This document shows, piece after piece, positions 38,748-47,524 of a stretch of 64,000 bases of DNA. Under the pieces are notes generated by a model. The model was not told the DNA's origin. It did not search any database and was given only the letters and a program-made list of their open reading frames with translations. This DNA comes from Legionella bozemanae. GTDB lineage: Bacteria; Pseudomonadota; Gammaproteobacteria; Legionellales; Legionellaceae. The stretch spans positions 1 to 64,000 of the forward strand of contig NZ_LBAW01000006.1 of the NCBI RefSeq assembly GCF_001648595.1, in the 5' to 3' direction. The position numbers and the translations under genes were made by a program. Each line of letters begins with the position of its first letter. The first letter of the stretch is position 1.

Positions 38748-39425
38748 TTAAACGTTCAATTTAGTAAAAATCAAATCCCAAACCCCATACCCTAAACGTT
38801 CGCCACGTTGTTCAAATTTAGTAAGCGGCCGCGACAAAGGTCTGGGTGAATACCCTCCTTCTTTTTGTGTATTCTGGAGCGTCGGCTCTGTAGATAAAAC
38901 CTCTAACATGTGTTCTGCATAATCTTGCCAATCGGTTGCGCAATGAATAAACCCACCCGGTTTAATTTTTTTTGTCAATAATTGAATAAACTCTTTCTGA
39001 ATCAGGCGTCTTTTATGATGACGCTTCTTATGCCATGGATCCGGGAAAAAAATTTGTACCCCCGCAAGTGAGTTATCCAACAATTGAGTACGGAATACTT
39101 CAACTGCATCATGAGCTACAATACGCACATTGGATAATTGATATTCATGTAAATCAGCAGCCAAGCTTCCTACACCAGCCTGATGCACTTCTATTCCTAT
39201 GTAATTAAGTTCAGGGTTATTTTTAGCCATGGCCAACAGCGATGCACCCATCCCAAAACCTATTTCAATCACTGTATCTGCAGTGCGGTCAAACTCTTGT
39301 GACACATTCCATGGACTTCCATCTACAGTAAGTTCATAATCTTTAAGCCAAAGATCTAACCCCTGACGCTGTCGATTGCTCACCCGACCAGCACGTAAGA
39401 CATAACTTTTTATCTTGCGCTGCAT
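38748..39425 (-). CDS. trmB: tRNA (guanosine(46)-N7)-methyltransferase
   Basis: TrmB adds the 7-methyl group to G46 of tRNA variable loops using S-adenosylmethionine. The 225-residue product has the SAM-binding segment VIEIGFGMGASLLAMA near residue 50, then IGIEVHQAGVG, and the catalytic and tRNA-binding block IFFPDPWHKKRHHKRRLIQ near residue 125. Length is normal. It is divergent from rpmB; the ATG at 39425 follows Arg-rich family start RKIKSYVLRAGR. Confidence 0.96.
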   Translation of the reverse strand: MQRKIKSYVLRAGRVSNRQRQGLDLWLKDYELTVDGSPWNVSQEFDRTADTVIEIGFGMGASLLAMAKNNPELNYIGIEVHQAGVGSLAADLHEYQLSNVRIVAHDAVEVFRTQLLDNSLAGVQIFFPDPWHKKRHHKRRLIQKEFIQLLTKKIKPGGFIHCATDWQDYAEHMLEVLSTEPTLQNTQKEGGYSPRPLSRPLTKFEQRGERLGYGVWDLIFTKLNV

Positions 39426-39560
39426 AAATCACACTCATATTTTGTTAAAGCCGGAATTATATGTCCTTACAAAAATCTTGCAACTAATGCATTTTTTTGA
39501 TATAAAACCGCTCTTGTATTTCACATCCGGCTATTTGCCCAGAATTTTACAAAGACCAAT

Positions 39561-39617
39561 AGGGTTTGTTTGTATTTCGCTAGCTGAGTCAGTTGGCCAC
39601 GAAAGTAAACAGAACCT
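39561..39617. repeat. Shortened palindromic element, copy E (ahead of rpmB)
   Basis: AGGGTTTGTTTGTATTTCG...CGAAAGTAAACAGAACCT makes a hairpin of about 18 bp with a loop of some 20 bases containing TAGCTGAGTCAGTTGGCCA. It matches both edges of copies A and D but lacks their central core, so it looks like an internal deletion form. It ends 28 bases before the rpmB start, within its probable leader. Confidence 0.65.
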
Positions 39618-39645
39618 AAATTAAAACCTATTTTGGAGTAACGCA

Positions 39646-39882
39646 ATGTCTAGAGTATGTCAGGTAACTGGCAAGCGACCCATGACTGGTCATAAAGTGT
39701 CGCACGCTAACAACAAAACCAAAAGACGCTTTCTGCCGAATATTCAGAATCACAGTTTCTGGGTTGAAGAAGAGAAACGATTTGTCACATTGAAACTCAG
39801 TACCAAAGGTATGCGTATTGTAGACAAGTTAGGTATAAAAGCAGTTCTGGATAAGCTCAGAGCTAAAGGCGAAAAAGTATAA
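39646..39882 (+). CDS. rpmB: 50S ribosomal protein L28
   Basis: A 78-residue component of the large ribosomal subunit. [34 protein letters not shown] is the standard L28 start, and the C-terminal [15 protein letters not shown] is typical. A GGAG ribosome site is well placed. It is followed by rpmG after 15 bases, the usual gammaproteobacterial pair. Confidence 0.98.
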   Translation: MSRVCQVTGKRPMTGHKVSHANNKTKRRFLPNIQNHSFWVEEEKRFVTLKLSTKGMRIVDKLGIKAVLDKLRAKGEKV

Positions 39883-39897
39883 CTAAGGGGATAAACC

Positions 39898-40062
39898 ATG
39901 GCAGCCGTCACTATTAAAGTGAAAATGGAATCCACAGCAGGAACTGGATACTATAAAACTACAACTAAAAACCCAAGAAACCATCCTGAAAAGATGGAGC
40001 TTATGATGTACGATCCTAAAGTACGTAAGCATGTTCTTTTCAAAGAGAAAAAAGTAAAATAA
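39898..40062 (+). CDS. rpmG: 50S ribosomal protein L33
   Basis: A 54-residue ribosomal protein beginning [25 protein letters not shown] and ending in basic KEKKVK. It is the zinc-free form: the positions that hold CxxC pairs in other L33 proteins carry no Cys. AAGGGG lies about 8 bases upstream of the ATG, and the gene directly follows rpmB. Confidence 0.97.
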   Translation: MAAVTIKVKMESTAGTGYYKTTTKNPRNHPEKMELMMYDPKVRKHVLFKEKKVK

Positions 40063-40068
40063 TTATTT

Positions 40069-40104
40069 AAGCCTCATGCTGATGGGGCTTTGTGTCTTAT
40101 TTTT
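40069..40104 (+). terminator. Intrinsic terminator of rpmB-rpmG
   Basis: AAGCCTCAT (40069-40077) and ATGGGGCTT (40082-40090) form a 9-bp stem with one G-U pair and a short loop, then TGTGTCTTATTTTT. It lies 7 bases after the rpmG stop. Confidence 0.75.
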
Positions 40105-40389
40105 ATGTATTTTTTAAGAGCAATATCTTCCCCTCTCTAAAAGCTGAGCATTTAGTGTCTCATGCCTAGACACCTTAACTCAAAAAGCAGGTTACTCTGA
40201 TAAATCGACACCAGGTGCTCTTATAATGAACAATCCGACTTCATTTTCTCCATGCGCTAGAAAAAATCAATTGTGCTGATGCAAATTTTTCAGGAGATTC
40301 CTAAATTAACGCCCGTAGATACTGGATAATCCTTACGAATCGTTTAAACTGATAGTAAATAGCAATGAATAAATACAAAGAGGATTTGC
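40105..40389. promoter_or_regulatory. Leader region of rpoN without other genes
   Basis: 285 bases between the rpmG terminator and rpoN, with stops in all frames. It must hold the promoter of rpoN. I see no convincing -35/-10 pair, but GAGGA lies 6-7 bases before the rpoN ATG. Confidence 0.4.
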
Positions 40390-41790
40390 ATGAAACCATC
40401 ATTGCAACTAAGTATTGGCCAGCATTTGACGCTCACGCCACAGTTACAGCAAGCAATAAGACTGTTGCAATTATCCACGATTGATTTACAGCAAGAAATT
40501 CAACTTATTGTTGAATCAAATCCAATGCTTGAAGCCACTCCAAATGAAGATAAAGAAGAATTTGCACCTAACGAAGCAAAGCAGCAAAATAATGATGAAC
40601 CTTATGATTTTCAATGGTCAGAACTGTATCAAAGCTCAAGTAAACGCACCTCTTTTGAGGATAATGACTATAATTTTGATAATTTGCATTGCACAACAAC
40701 TAATTTAAAAGACCATCTAAGATGGCAACTCGAGCTTTCTCCTATGAGTGATGTAGACAGAGTAATAGCAACCACTATTATTGATGCAGTGAATAGTGAT
40801 GGCTTTCTAACGATGAGCCTCACTGAATTGCATGCGAGTCTTACAAGTGATGAACATCCACTGGATTTAGATGAAATAAATGCAGTGCGTCATCGCTTGC
40901 AATTATTTGACCCTGTAGGCTGTGCCTCCACAAACCTTGCAGAAACACTACTTGTGCAGCTAGAGCAGCTTTCTTTGGATGCGGAACATTTGGCATTGAC
41001 TAAAAAGATAATTAATGAAGACATTGAATTACTGGCTCAGCATAATTATAAACAATTAATGAAAAATCATCAGATTACTGAAAAAACAATTAATGAAGTA
41101 TTAAAAACAATTCAAGGGCTAAACCCCAGACCTGGTAATTTAATTCATGAAGACATTACAGAGTACATTATTCCTGATTTAACTGTTAAAAAAGTTAATA
41201 ATAAATGGAGGGTTCAACTGAATCAAAGTGTGCTTCCTCATTTAAGTATTAATAGCCAATATGCGTCACTGATTCAACGCGCAGATAATAGTGCAGACAA
41301 TCAGTTCTTGAAAAATAACCTGCAAGAAGCACGTTGGTTTTTAAAGAGCATTCAAAGCCGCCAGGAAACCCTGCTTAAAGTAGCTACATGCATCATGGAA
41401 TATCAGCAAGGATTTCTAGAGTATGGCGAAGAAGCGATGAAGCCATTAATTCTCAATGATGTTGCTTCCGCTCTGGATATGCATGAATCAACTATTTCTC
41501 GTGTCACCACACAAAAATTTATCCATACCCCTCGTGGCGTATTTGAGCTGAAATACTTCTTTTCGAGTCATGTCAATACAAATGCTGGGGACGAATGCTC
41601 TTCTACAGCCATACGCGCCGTAATAAAAAAATTAATTTCCGCAGAGAATAGAAAAAAACCATTAAGTGACAGTAAAATTACCCGATTATTGGAAGAACAG
41701 GGTATTAAAGTAGCAAGACGAACCGTAGCAAAATATCGTGAAGCAATGGGAATTGCTCCATCCAATGAACGAAAAATAATTTGTAATTAA
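40390..41790 (+). CDS. rpoN: RNA polymerase sigma-54 factor
   Basis: Sigma-54 directs RNA polymerase to -24/-12 promoters that need an enhancer-binding ATPase. The 466-residue product has the Gln/Leu-rich region I (MKPSLQLSIGQHLTLTPQLQQAIRLLQLS), an acidic region II, a core-binding region III, a helix-turn-helix near residue 360-385 (DVASALDMHESTISRVTTQKF) and the RpoN box ARRTVAKYRE near the C-terminus, which reads the -24 element. In Legionella it typically controls flagellar genes. Hpf and an HPr-like gene follow, as in the widespread rpoN cluster. Confidence 0.97.
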   Translation: MKPSLQLSIGQHLTLTPQLQQAIRLLQLSTIDLQQEIQLIVESNPMLEATPNEDKEEFAPNEAKQQNNDEPYDFQWSELYQSSSKRTSFEDNDYNFDNLHCTTTNLKDHLRWQLELSPMSDVDRVIATTIIDAVNSDGFLTMSLTELHASLTSDEHPLDLDEINAVRHRLQLFDPVGCASTNLAETLLVQLEQLSLDAEHLALTKKIINEDIELLAQHNYKQLMKNHQITEKTINEVLKTIQGLNPRPGNLIHEDITEYIIPDLTVKKVNNKWRVQLNQSVLPHLSINSQYASLIQRADNSADNQFLKNNLQEARWFLKSIQSRQETLLKVATCIMEYQQGFLEYGEEAMKPLILNDVASALDMHESTISRVTTQKFIHTPRGVFELKYFFSSHVNTNAGDECSSTAIRAVIKKLISAENRKKPLSDSKITRLLEEQGIKVARRTVAKYREAMGIAPSNERKIICN

Positions 41791-41793
41791 TTT

Positions 41794-41934
41794 AGGGTTT
41801 GTTGACAATTCGCTAGATTAAGCCAAAATGGTGCGATTTTAGAGCGCCGAAATGCAGCATACATGGAGTATGTGAGTATTGGAGCACTTAAGGTCGCACT
41901 GTTGGCCAAGACAGTAGAATTGCCAATACACCCT
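41794..41934. repeat. Long palindromic intergenic element, copy D
   Basis: About 140 bp. AGGGTTTGTTGACAATTCGCTAG at the left pairs with the right end (GTAGAATTGCCAATACACCCT), and the next blocks AAATGGTGCGATTTT and AAGGTCGCACTGTT also pair. The core GCAGCATACATGGAGTATGTGAG parallels copy A. It starts 4 bases after the rpoN stop and ends 20 bases before the hpf start, so it fills the gap and would be transcribed between them. Confidence 0.8.
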
Positions 41935-41953
41935 ATGTAACTAGGAGATTTTT

Positions 41954-42247
41954 ATGCAAATTAACATCACTGGACATCATATTGATGTTACTCCTGCACT
42001 CAGAGCATTTACCGAAGAAAAATTCGATAAGCTGGAGCGTCACTTTGATCAAATCAAATCCATTAACGTAGTATTGAATGTAGAAAAATTACGTCAAATT
42101 GCTGAAGCAACCATTCATGTAACCAAGGGTGAACTGCATGCAAGCTCAGAATCTGAAGACTTATATGCTGCAATTGATGCGTTGATTGATAAATTGGAAC
42201 GTCAACTAACCAAACATAAAGAGAAAAACCATAAGCATCATGATTAA
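41954..42247 (+). CDS. hpf: Ribosome hibernation-promoting factor, short form
   Basis: A 97-residue HPF/YfiA-family protein that binds the 30S decoding centre and holds ribosomes inactive (as 100S dimers with partners) in stationary phase. MQINITGHHIDVTPALRAFTEEKFDKLERHF and the later SESEDLYAAIDALIDKLERQL are family hallmarks. The tail is Lys/His-rich and lacks the dimerisation domain of the long form. TAGGAG is well placed upstream. It follows rpoN, as in E. coli. Confidence 0.95.
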   Translation: MQINITGHHIDVTPALRAFTEEKFDKLERHFDQIKSINVVLNVEKLRQIAEATIHVTKGELHASSESEDLYAAIDALIDKLERQLTKHKEKNHKHHD

Positions 42248-42276
42248 GAAATAATCGCTTGCGGTAGTTTTGCAGA

Positions 42277-42317
42277 CAGCAAGGTGAAACCCTATTTTTC
42301 CGGGATCCACTTTGCTG
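42277..42317 (+). repeat. Hairpin between hpf and the HPr-like gene
   Basis: CAGCAAGGTGAAACCC (42277-42292) pairs imperfectly with GGGATCCACTTTGCTG (42302-42317), leaving a T-rich loop. It could lower read-through from hpf to the HPr-like gene or belong to the dispersed GGGT-GCAGC hairpin family. Confidence 0.45.
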
Positions 42318-42363
42318 AGCTTAACTACACTTATTTCCTATTTCATGATACATTTGTAGCGCT

Positions 42364-42633
42364 ATGATTAAAACTAAAATTAAAATAATTAATAAATTGG
42401 GCTTACATGCACGTGCTTCGGCGAAGTTTGTTTCTACCGCCGCAAGATTCCAAAGCCAAATTGATGTAACCAATAACTCACAAACCGTTAATGGGAAGAG
42501 CATTATGGGTGTTATGATGCTTGCAGCCAATAAAGGGAGTGAACTCATTATGGAAATAGATGGTCCTGATGAAGTACAAATGAATGAAGCCTTAACTCAT
42601 TTGATTAATAATTATTTTGGCGAAGGTGAATAA
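42364..42633 (+). CDS. HPr-family phosphocarrier (NPr-like)
   Basis: An 89-residue HPr protein. His15 in NKLGLHARAS is the phosphorylation site that accepts phosphate from enzyme I; Ser46 in NGKSIMGVM is at the regulatory site phosphorylated by HPr kinase where that enzyme exists. Its position after rpoN and hpf suggests the nitrogen PTS (PtsO/NPr) instead of sugar uptake. PtsN (EIIA-Ntr) and rapZ, which normally lie between hpf and this gene, are missing here, so its phosphate partner must be elsewhere. No sugar PTS genes are in the window. Confidence 0.92.
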   Translation: MIKTKIKIINKLGLHARASAKFVSTAARFQSQIDVTNNSQTVNGKSIMGVMMLAANKGSELIMEIDGPDEVQMNEALTHLINNYFGEGE

Positions 42634-42773
42634 CTAAAATTGGAATAATTATTCTCTTCGAAAGCTCATGCTAAAGATATGTTAAGTGCTCAGTCGCTCA
42701 TGTGAATATTGGCTAATCCGGCCGCTCCTTGGTTAGGGCTATGTGCTTACAAAAACTCATTGAATTCCTTTTT

Positions 42774-43511
42774 TCATTTCTCGGAGTGCTTTCTTTGCTT
42801 TCTCACTTTGTGCAAAGCAAATAAAGTCATAAACAATCCAGATAATGCATAAACAGTAAAACTTACAAATAAAACCACTGAAGGATTAGCAGCAATAGCT
42901 ACAAATAAAATGATCATCACCAAGACATAAAGAAATGGCACTTTGCCCTTAAAATCCACCTCTTTAAAACTGTAATAGCGAAAGTTAGAAACCATTAAAC
43001 CCGAAGTGGTTAATGACAAGATCGCAGTCAATACAGCAACAAACATATTCTGCCATTCATTTTGATAGCATAACCAAGCAAAAGAAGCCATTACTGCAGC
43101 AGATGGTGGACAAGGTAACCCTTGAAAATATCGTTTATCTGCTGTTTCAAGCTGAGTATTAAAACGCGCTAAGCGCAAAGCAACTGCAGCTGTATAAACA
43201 AAAGCGACCAACCAACCTACTTTCCCTAACTGACTTAACATCAAATTATATACTAATAACGATGGTGCAACACCAAAGGTGACCATATCGGATAAACTAT
43301 CATATTGAGCACCAAAATCAGTCTGTGTATGAGTTAAACGTGCAATTCGCCCATCCAGTCCATCTGCAATCATGCCAATAAATATAGCGATGATAGAAGC
43401 TTCAAATTGCCCTTTCATCGATGCCACAAGAGAGTAAAATGCGGCGAATAAGCTGGCCGTTGTAAACAAATTAGGCAATAAATAAATACCAGAATGACTT
43501 TCTTTTTCCAT
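42774..43511 (-). CDS. pssA: CDP-diacylglycerol--serine O-phosphatidyltransferase
   Basis: Makes phosphatidylserine, the precursor of phosphatidylethanolamine, from CDP-diacylglycerol and serine. The 245-residue membrane protein has the CDP-alcohol phosphotransferase motif, D-G-(2)-GR-(2)-AR-(8)-G-(3)-D-(3)-D type, in GMIADGLDGRIARLTHTQTDFGAQYDSLSDMVTFGVAP in pieces near residue 45-80, and about seven helices. It is the multi-pass type II enzyme. Its substrate comes from CdsA, encoded elsewhere in this window. Confidence 0.94.
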   Translation of the reverse strand: MEKESHSGIYLLPNLFTTASLFAAFYSLVASMKGQFEASIIAIFIGMIADGLDGRIARLTHTQTDFGAQYDSLSDMVTFGVAPSLLVYNLMLSQLGKVGWLVAFVYTAAVALRLARFNTQLETADKRYFQGLPCPPSAAVMASFAWLCYQNEWQNMFVAVLTAILSLTTSGLMVSNFRYYSFKEVDFKGKVPFLYVLVMIILFVAIAANPSVVLFVSFTVYALSGLFMTLFALHKVRKQRKHSEK

Positions 43512-43645
43512 TCCTAATAACCTTCAAAAAATGCCAAATACAATATGTTGACATAATAGGGATAAAAATTACTTTTGAAAACCAAATTTAACACAAATTT
43601 ATTTTTGTAAAATGAATAAATTTCAATACAGCCCTCATTATATGA

Positions 43646-43654
43646 TGGTATAAT
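43646..43654 (+). promoter_or_regulatory. Extended -10 promoter of the DUF3579 gene
   Basis: TGGTATAAT at 43646-43654 is an exact extended -10 element (TGnTATAAT), 31 bases before the DUF3579 start codon. No clear -35 is present, which an extended -10 can tolerate. Confidence 0.5.
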
Positions 43655-43685
43655 TAACATACTGTATTTATATTACATAAAAGAT

Positions 43686-43982
43686 ATGGCTGCATCTGAA
43701 AAAAAAACCATCATTATCGAAGGAATCACTTCTCAAGGAAAAACCTTTCGCCCCAGCGACTGGGCAGAACGTATGAGTGGCTCATTGGCAAGCTTTAAAA
43801 ATAGTCGTATTCATTATTCTCCTCTATTACGGCCAAGTGTAAATAGTGAGGGATACCAATGCATTTTACTTGATCCAAAGCTTAAAGAATCAAGCCCGTT
43901 ACTGTATCAATCCATTCTTGATTTCGCTAAAGCCAATAACCTCAGAATCTGTGGCGAAGAAAACCAAGGGGAAGGTGGCTAG
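43686..43982 (+). CDS. DUF3579 family protein
   Basis: A 98-residue protein matching the DUF3579 family: IIIEGITSQGKTFRPSDWAERMSGSLASF is its typical opening (family members begin with I-x-G-x-T-xx-G-xx-FRPSDWAERL). It is soluble with no motif that reveals a function. Its ends abut the IcmC-like gene on the other strand (stops are adjacent). No partner gene gives a hint. Confidence 0.8.
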   Translation: MAASEKKTIIIEGITSQGKTFRPSDWAERMSGSLASFKNSRIHYSPLLRPSVNSEGYQCILLDPKLKESSPLLYQSILDFAKANNLRICGEENQGEGG

Positions 43983-44525
43983 CTAGTACCCTTGACTCGT
44001 TTTAATTGCCATAGTCCAATTTGCCACGTTGCCCATAATGTAATTCAGCATGGCTATAGTATTATCAAAGTTCATCGCCAATACGCCGGCAATTATAAAT
44101 ACCAAACCTTTAGGTCCATGCTGAGTTCCTGGTTGACTGGCATGCGCAACCAACACACTCCCACGCACAAACCATAATATCCCCGCAGTTTGAACCACTA
44201 ACCCCATGGAACTGTAAATATTTGTCGAATTATAGGATGAATAAGTTAACACATTCCCTGCTCCAAAAAACGTATTGGCCATAACATCCAATCCCGTAGG
44301 CAAATAAAGTAGCGCCGCTCCCATAAATAAATACATTATTGGGCTAAACATCTTTTCTTGTGATGAAGATTGCGCTCTGTGATCGCCAATTTTTCTGAAT
44401 TTGGAAATTGCAGTCCAAAAAAATAAAATGCCTAAAATATACGCTCCCCCAGTAATTAAATGCTGTACTGGGTATAAAGAATGGCTGAGATTGCCTATAA
44501 TTGTAATGAGATCCGGTGTATTCAT
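43983..44525 (-). CDS. IcmC/DotE-family Dot/Icm secretion system protein (possibly DotV)
   Basis: A 180-residue polytopic membrane protein resembling IcmC/DotE, inner-membrane components of the Dot/Icm type IV secretion apparatus. It has four hydrophobic segments (about residues 22-42, 62-82, 103-126 and 137-160) and the pattern GGAYILGILFFWTAISKFRKIGDHRAQ, followed by GPKGLVFIIAGVLAMNFDNTI. No other dot/icm gene is in the window, so this is not the main icmC locus; the isolated position and length suggest the paralogue DotV. I leave the symbol open. It is read toward DUF3579, alone. Confidence 0.75.
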   Translation of the reverse strand: MNTPDLITIIGNLSHSLYPVQHLITGGAYILGILFFWTAISKFRKIGDHRAQSSSQEKMFSPIMYLFMGAALLYLPTGLDVMANTFFGAGNVLTYSSYNSTNIYSSMGLVVQTAGILWFVRGSVLVAHASQPGTQHGPKGLVFIIAGVLAMNFDNTIAMLNYIMGNVANWTMAIKTSQGY

Positions 44526-44653
44526 AGTTTAATTATATGCTGTCATAATTTAATTATATGCCGTTAAAACTTATATTGCATAATTTTTTGCTTATATTAA
44601 GCTTAGTTCAGAGTTATAATCTCAGATTTTTACAGTAAAGTTGAATATTCGTC

Positions 44654-45388
44654 ATGCAAATAAACACATTTCCCATCACTTTAAAAGAATCATTTATGAT
44701 TTCTCCTAAAGTAAAGCACTTCATTTTTACTTGTGAAGTAGCTCCGTCTTTTAATTATTTACCTGGTCAATTTATTACCATTCATTTTGAACATCAAGGT
44801 AAATTATTAAAACGTAGTTATAGTATAGCCAATGCGCCAAAACAAGATAATCAAATTGAGCTCGCAGCGGGCTATTTTGAAAATGGACCAGGTACTGAAT
44901 TGCTTTATAATTTAAAATCTGGTGATATTATTCAGGTCAGTGGCCCATATGGTCGATTGATTATCAAAGATGAAATACCCCATCGATTTATCCTAGTCGC
45001 TACCAGTACAGGAATTACCCCATATCGAGCGATGCTGCAAGAACTAGGCGCACTTATGGAGCAACATTCAGCTCTCGAGATAGTCATACTACAAGGAGTT
45101 CAGCGACGAGAAGAAATTCTCTATGCCAATGAGTTCCAAGCATTTTCTCAAAAATACCCTAAGGTCACGTTCAGACCTTATTTAAGCAGACAGCCCATAC
45201 ATGAATTAAATGAAAATGAGTATAGCGGCTATGTACAACATGCCTTTCCTACATTAAATCTAAACCCCCAGCACGATGTTATTTATTTATGTGGAAATCC
45301 CGGTATGATTGACGAGGCTTTTAACTCTTTAAAAGAACAAGGTTTTGCCATGCAACACATTATTCGCGAAAAATATATATCTAGATAA
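44654..45388 (+). CDS. FAD-binding oxidoreductase, ferredoxin-NADP reductase type
   Basis: 244 residues with the FNR-like two-domain layout. The N-terminal barrel has the FAD motif LKRSYSIANAP near residue 60. The C-terminal NAD(P)-binding domain has FILVATSTGITPYRAMLQEL near residue 115 and YLCGNPGMIDEAF near 215. It transfers electrons between NAD(P)H and a one-electron acceptor or flavin. No ferredoxin or other electron carrier gene is beside it; class I aldolase follows by 28 bases, so the two may share a transcript. The substrate is unknown (Fpr- or Fre-like). Confidence 0.85.
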   Translation: MQINTFPITLKESFMISPKVKHFIFTCEVAPSFNYLPGQFITIHFEHQGKLLKRSYSIANAPKQDNQIELAAGYFENGPGTELLYNLKSGDIIQVSGPYGRLIIKDEIPHRFILVATSTGITPYRAMLQELGALMEQHSALEIVILQGVQRREEILYANEFQAFSQKYPKVTFRPYLSRQPIHELNENEYSGYVQHAFPTLNLNPQHDVIYLCGNPGMIDEAFNSLKEQGFAMQHIIREKYISR

Positions 45389-45415
45389 CGTAAAACAATC
45401 AGGAGCAAATACAAT

Positions 45416-46426
45416 ATGAGTTATGATGAATTATCTAATACTATGGGGCTAATGCTGCAAGAGGGCAAAGGAATTTTAGCCGCAGATGAAAGCAATTCAA
45501 CAATAGGTAAGCGATTTACCTCAATTAATATTGAAAATACTGAAGAAAATCGCAGAGATTACAGATTACTGCTCGCTACAACCACTGATTTAGAACAATA
45601 TATCAACGGGGTTATTTTATTTGAAGAAACCTTTAGCCAAACTGATGAGCATGGAACTCCTATTGCTCAATTATTTGCTGATAAGGGTATCGTTCCTGGA
45701 ATTAAAGTAGATAAAGGATTAATTCATCTCGCCAATACTGAAAATGAACAAGTAACTCAAGGCTTGGATGGATTGGCTGAGCGTTTGCAGCATTTTAAAA
45801 AATTAGGTGCAAAATTTGCCAAATGGCGTAATGTTTATTCAATTTCTGAATTTACTCCCAGTTTAACCGCGGTTAAAACAGGTGCAGAAAATCTGGCGCG
45901 TTATGCCGCAGCTTGCCAAGAAGCCGGGATTGTTCCTATCGTTGAACCCGAAGTGCTCATGGATGGAGACCACACTATTGAACATTGTGCAGAAGTATGT
46001 GAAATTGTACTGCACGAACTATTTCATGCCTTATTTATTCATCAAATTGAGCTAGAACATATTATTTTAAAACCTAGCATGGTTACTTGTGGTAAAGCAC
46101 ACAGCCCTTTCAGTGAGCCTGATGAAATTGCTGATTACACAATTAGTGTGTTCCGTAATAACGTACCTGCTGCGGTACCAACAATTAATTTCCTCTCTGG
46201 TGGCCAAACACCGCAACAAGCTACAGCAAATTTAAATGCAATCAATAGCATTGACCATCAACCTTGGCTACTCAGCTTTTCTTTCGGCAGAGCATTACAG
46301 GAAGATTGTTTAGCTGCCTGGAGTGGAAATAAAGCAAATATCGCCAAAGCACAAGAGGCTTTATTAAAACGTGCCCGTTTAAATAGCTTAGCCTGTGTGG
46401 GCGAATACAATAGCAATATGGAATAA
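45416..46426 (+). CDS. Fructose-bisphosphate aldolase, class I
   Basis: 336 residues of the animal/plant-type class I family, which uses a Schiff-base Lys and no metal. KGILAADESNSTIGKRF and the Lys of LEHIILKPSMVTCG (near residue 220) match, and NNVPAAVPTINFLSGGQ completes the site. It splits fructose 1,6-bisphosphate to dihydroxyacetone phosphate and glyceraldehyde 3-phosphate. CAGGAG precedes the ATG. The eukaryote-like class is unusual but known in Legionella; transfer from a host is an old idea, but I cannot test it here. Confidence 0.93.
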   Translation: MSYDELSNTMGLMLQEGKGILAADESNSTIGKRFTSINIENTEENRRDYRLLLATTTDLEQYINGVILFEETFSQTDEHGTPIAQLFADKGIVPGIKVDKGLIHLANTENEQVTQGLDGLAERLQHFKKLGAKFAKWRNVYSISEFTPSLTAVKTGAENLARYAAACQEAGIVPIVEPEVLMDGDHTIEHCAEVCEIVLHELFHALFIHQIELEHIILKPSMVTCGKAHSPFSEPDEIADYTISVFRNNVPAAVPTINFLSGGQTPQQATANLNAINSIDHQPWLLSFSFGRALQEDCLAAWSGNKANIAKAQEALLKRARLNSLACVGEYNSNME

Positions 46427-46533
46427 TCCATACTATTGGGGAGAGGTTTTTTTACTGAAACAAACCAATCCCCATATAAAAATCATAACCCTGTATCTTG
46501 ATACATTCTTAATTTTTTTATAGTAATCAAAGA

Positions 46534-47301
46534 CTAAAGAGGCTTAATCAATTCAAAACGCGCATAAAGCGGCAAATGGTCAGAAAGCATTCGCCAGGGC
46601 TTGCCGTGTAAACACGCTACTTCTTGCACTTTCATGCCACGAAAATAGACACGATCAATACAAAGCGCTGGTTTTATAGCAGGGAATGAGCGTGCATGCT
46701 GTCCTTCCACTGAAACAAAAGCCTCTTCTATATTTAAGTTTTCAGCCAGAGGCTTGGAAATAACGGTGCGCCAATCATTGAAATCTCCCGCCATCAATAG
46801 AGGCTCATCTTGTGGAACCACATCTTTTATGCGTTGCATTAAAGCATTACATTGTACCATTCGCTCTGTTTTAAAAAGGCCCAAATGTACACATAATAAA
46901 TGAATAGTGACTTTATCCAGTTTCAACTGTGCATGCAATATTCCCCTCGAGGCTCTGCGTATATTTGCAAGATTAATATTTTCAAATCGATCAAAAGCAT
47001 ATTTACTTAAAATTGCATTCCCATGATGTCCCGATTCATATACGGCATTTTTTGCATAAACATAGTGAGGCCATATGTTTTCAGCAATATACTCAAATTG
47101 CGGCGAGTCAGGCCACGCATTAATCCGTTTTTGTCTTTTTCTATGTTCACCTTGTACTTCTTGTAAAAAAACAAAATCAGGGGTTAAGCTGGTAATTGCA
47201 TCGCGCATTTTAGGGAGCAAGAAACGAACAGCGCCGCCTACACCAAACCCTTTATGAATATTGTAAGTTATTAATGAAACGCTCTGTACTTCTTGTTGCA
47301 T
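46534..47301 (-). CDS. Endonuclease/exonuclease/phosphatase family protein
   Basis: 255 residues with the DNase I-like (EEP) fold. LITYNIHKGFGVGG, the metal Glu in FVFLQEVQGEHRKR, CVHLGLF, AGDFNDWR and the C-terminal SDHLPLYARF are all present, so catalytic residues look intact. No signal peptide. Members cut nucleic acids, phosphoinositides or sphingomyelin, and the sequence does not say which. It stands alone, convergent with the aldolase gene. Confidence 0.87.
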   Translation of the reverse strand: MQQEVQSVSLITYNIHKGFGVGGAVRFLLPKMRDAITSLTPDFVFLQEVQGEHRKRQKRINAWPDSPQFEYIAENIWPHYVYAKNAVYESGHHGNAILSKYAFDRFENINLANIRRASRGILHAQLKLDKVTIHLLCVHLGLFKTERMVQCNALMQRIKDVVPQDEPLLMAGDFNDWRTVISKPLAENLNIEEAFVSVEGQHARSFPAIKPALCIDRVYFRGMKVQEVACLHGKPWRMLSDHLPLYARFELIKPL

Positions 47302-47524
47302 AGTTTACTCTTTTCAAGTTCTTGTATTAAGCATAACACTAAATGTCATAAAAAAATTGCTATTCTCTCACTGCAGATCGTTCAGAAATTACTGGAAAAA
47401 GTAATTATAATCATTGAAACAATGAGGCAAAAATCATTATTCATTTTTATAATGAATTATAGCCCTCCTGTTTGCAGTAGGGATATAATGATTATTTATA
47501 ATAATTAAAAAAATAGTAAATAAA

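Noticed and set aside
46436..46490. Possible terminator after the aldolase gene
   Set aside because: GGGGA and TCCCC can pair, but the stem is short and the T-run falls in the loop, so it cannot be supported.
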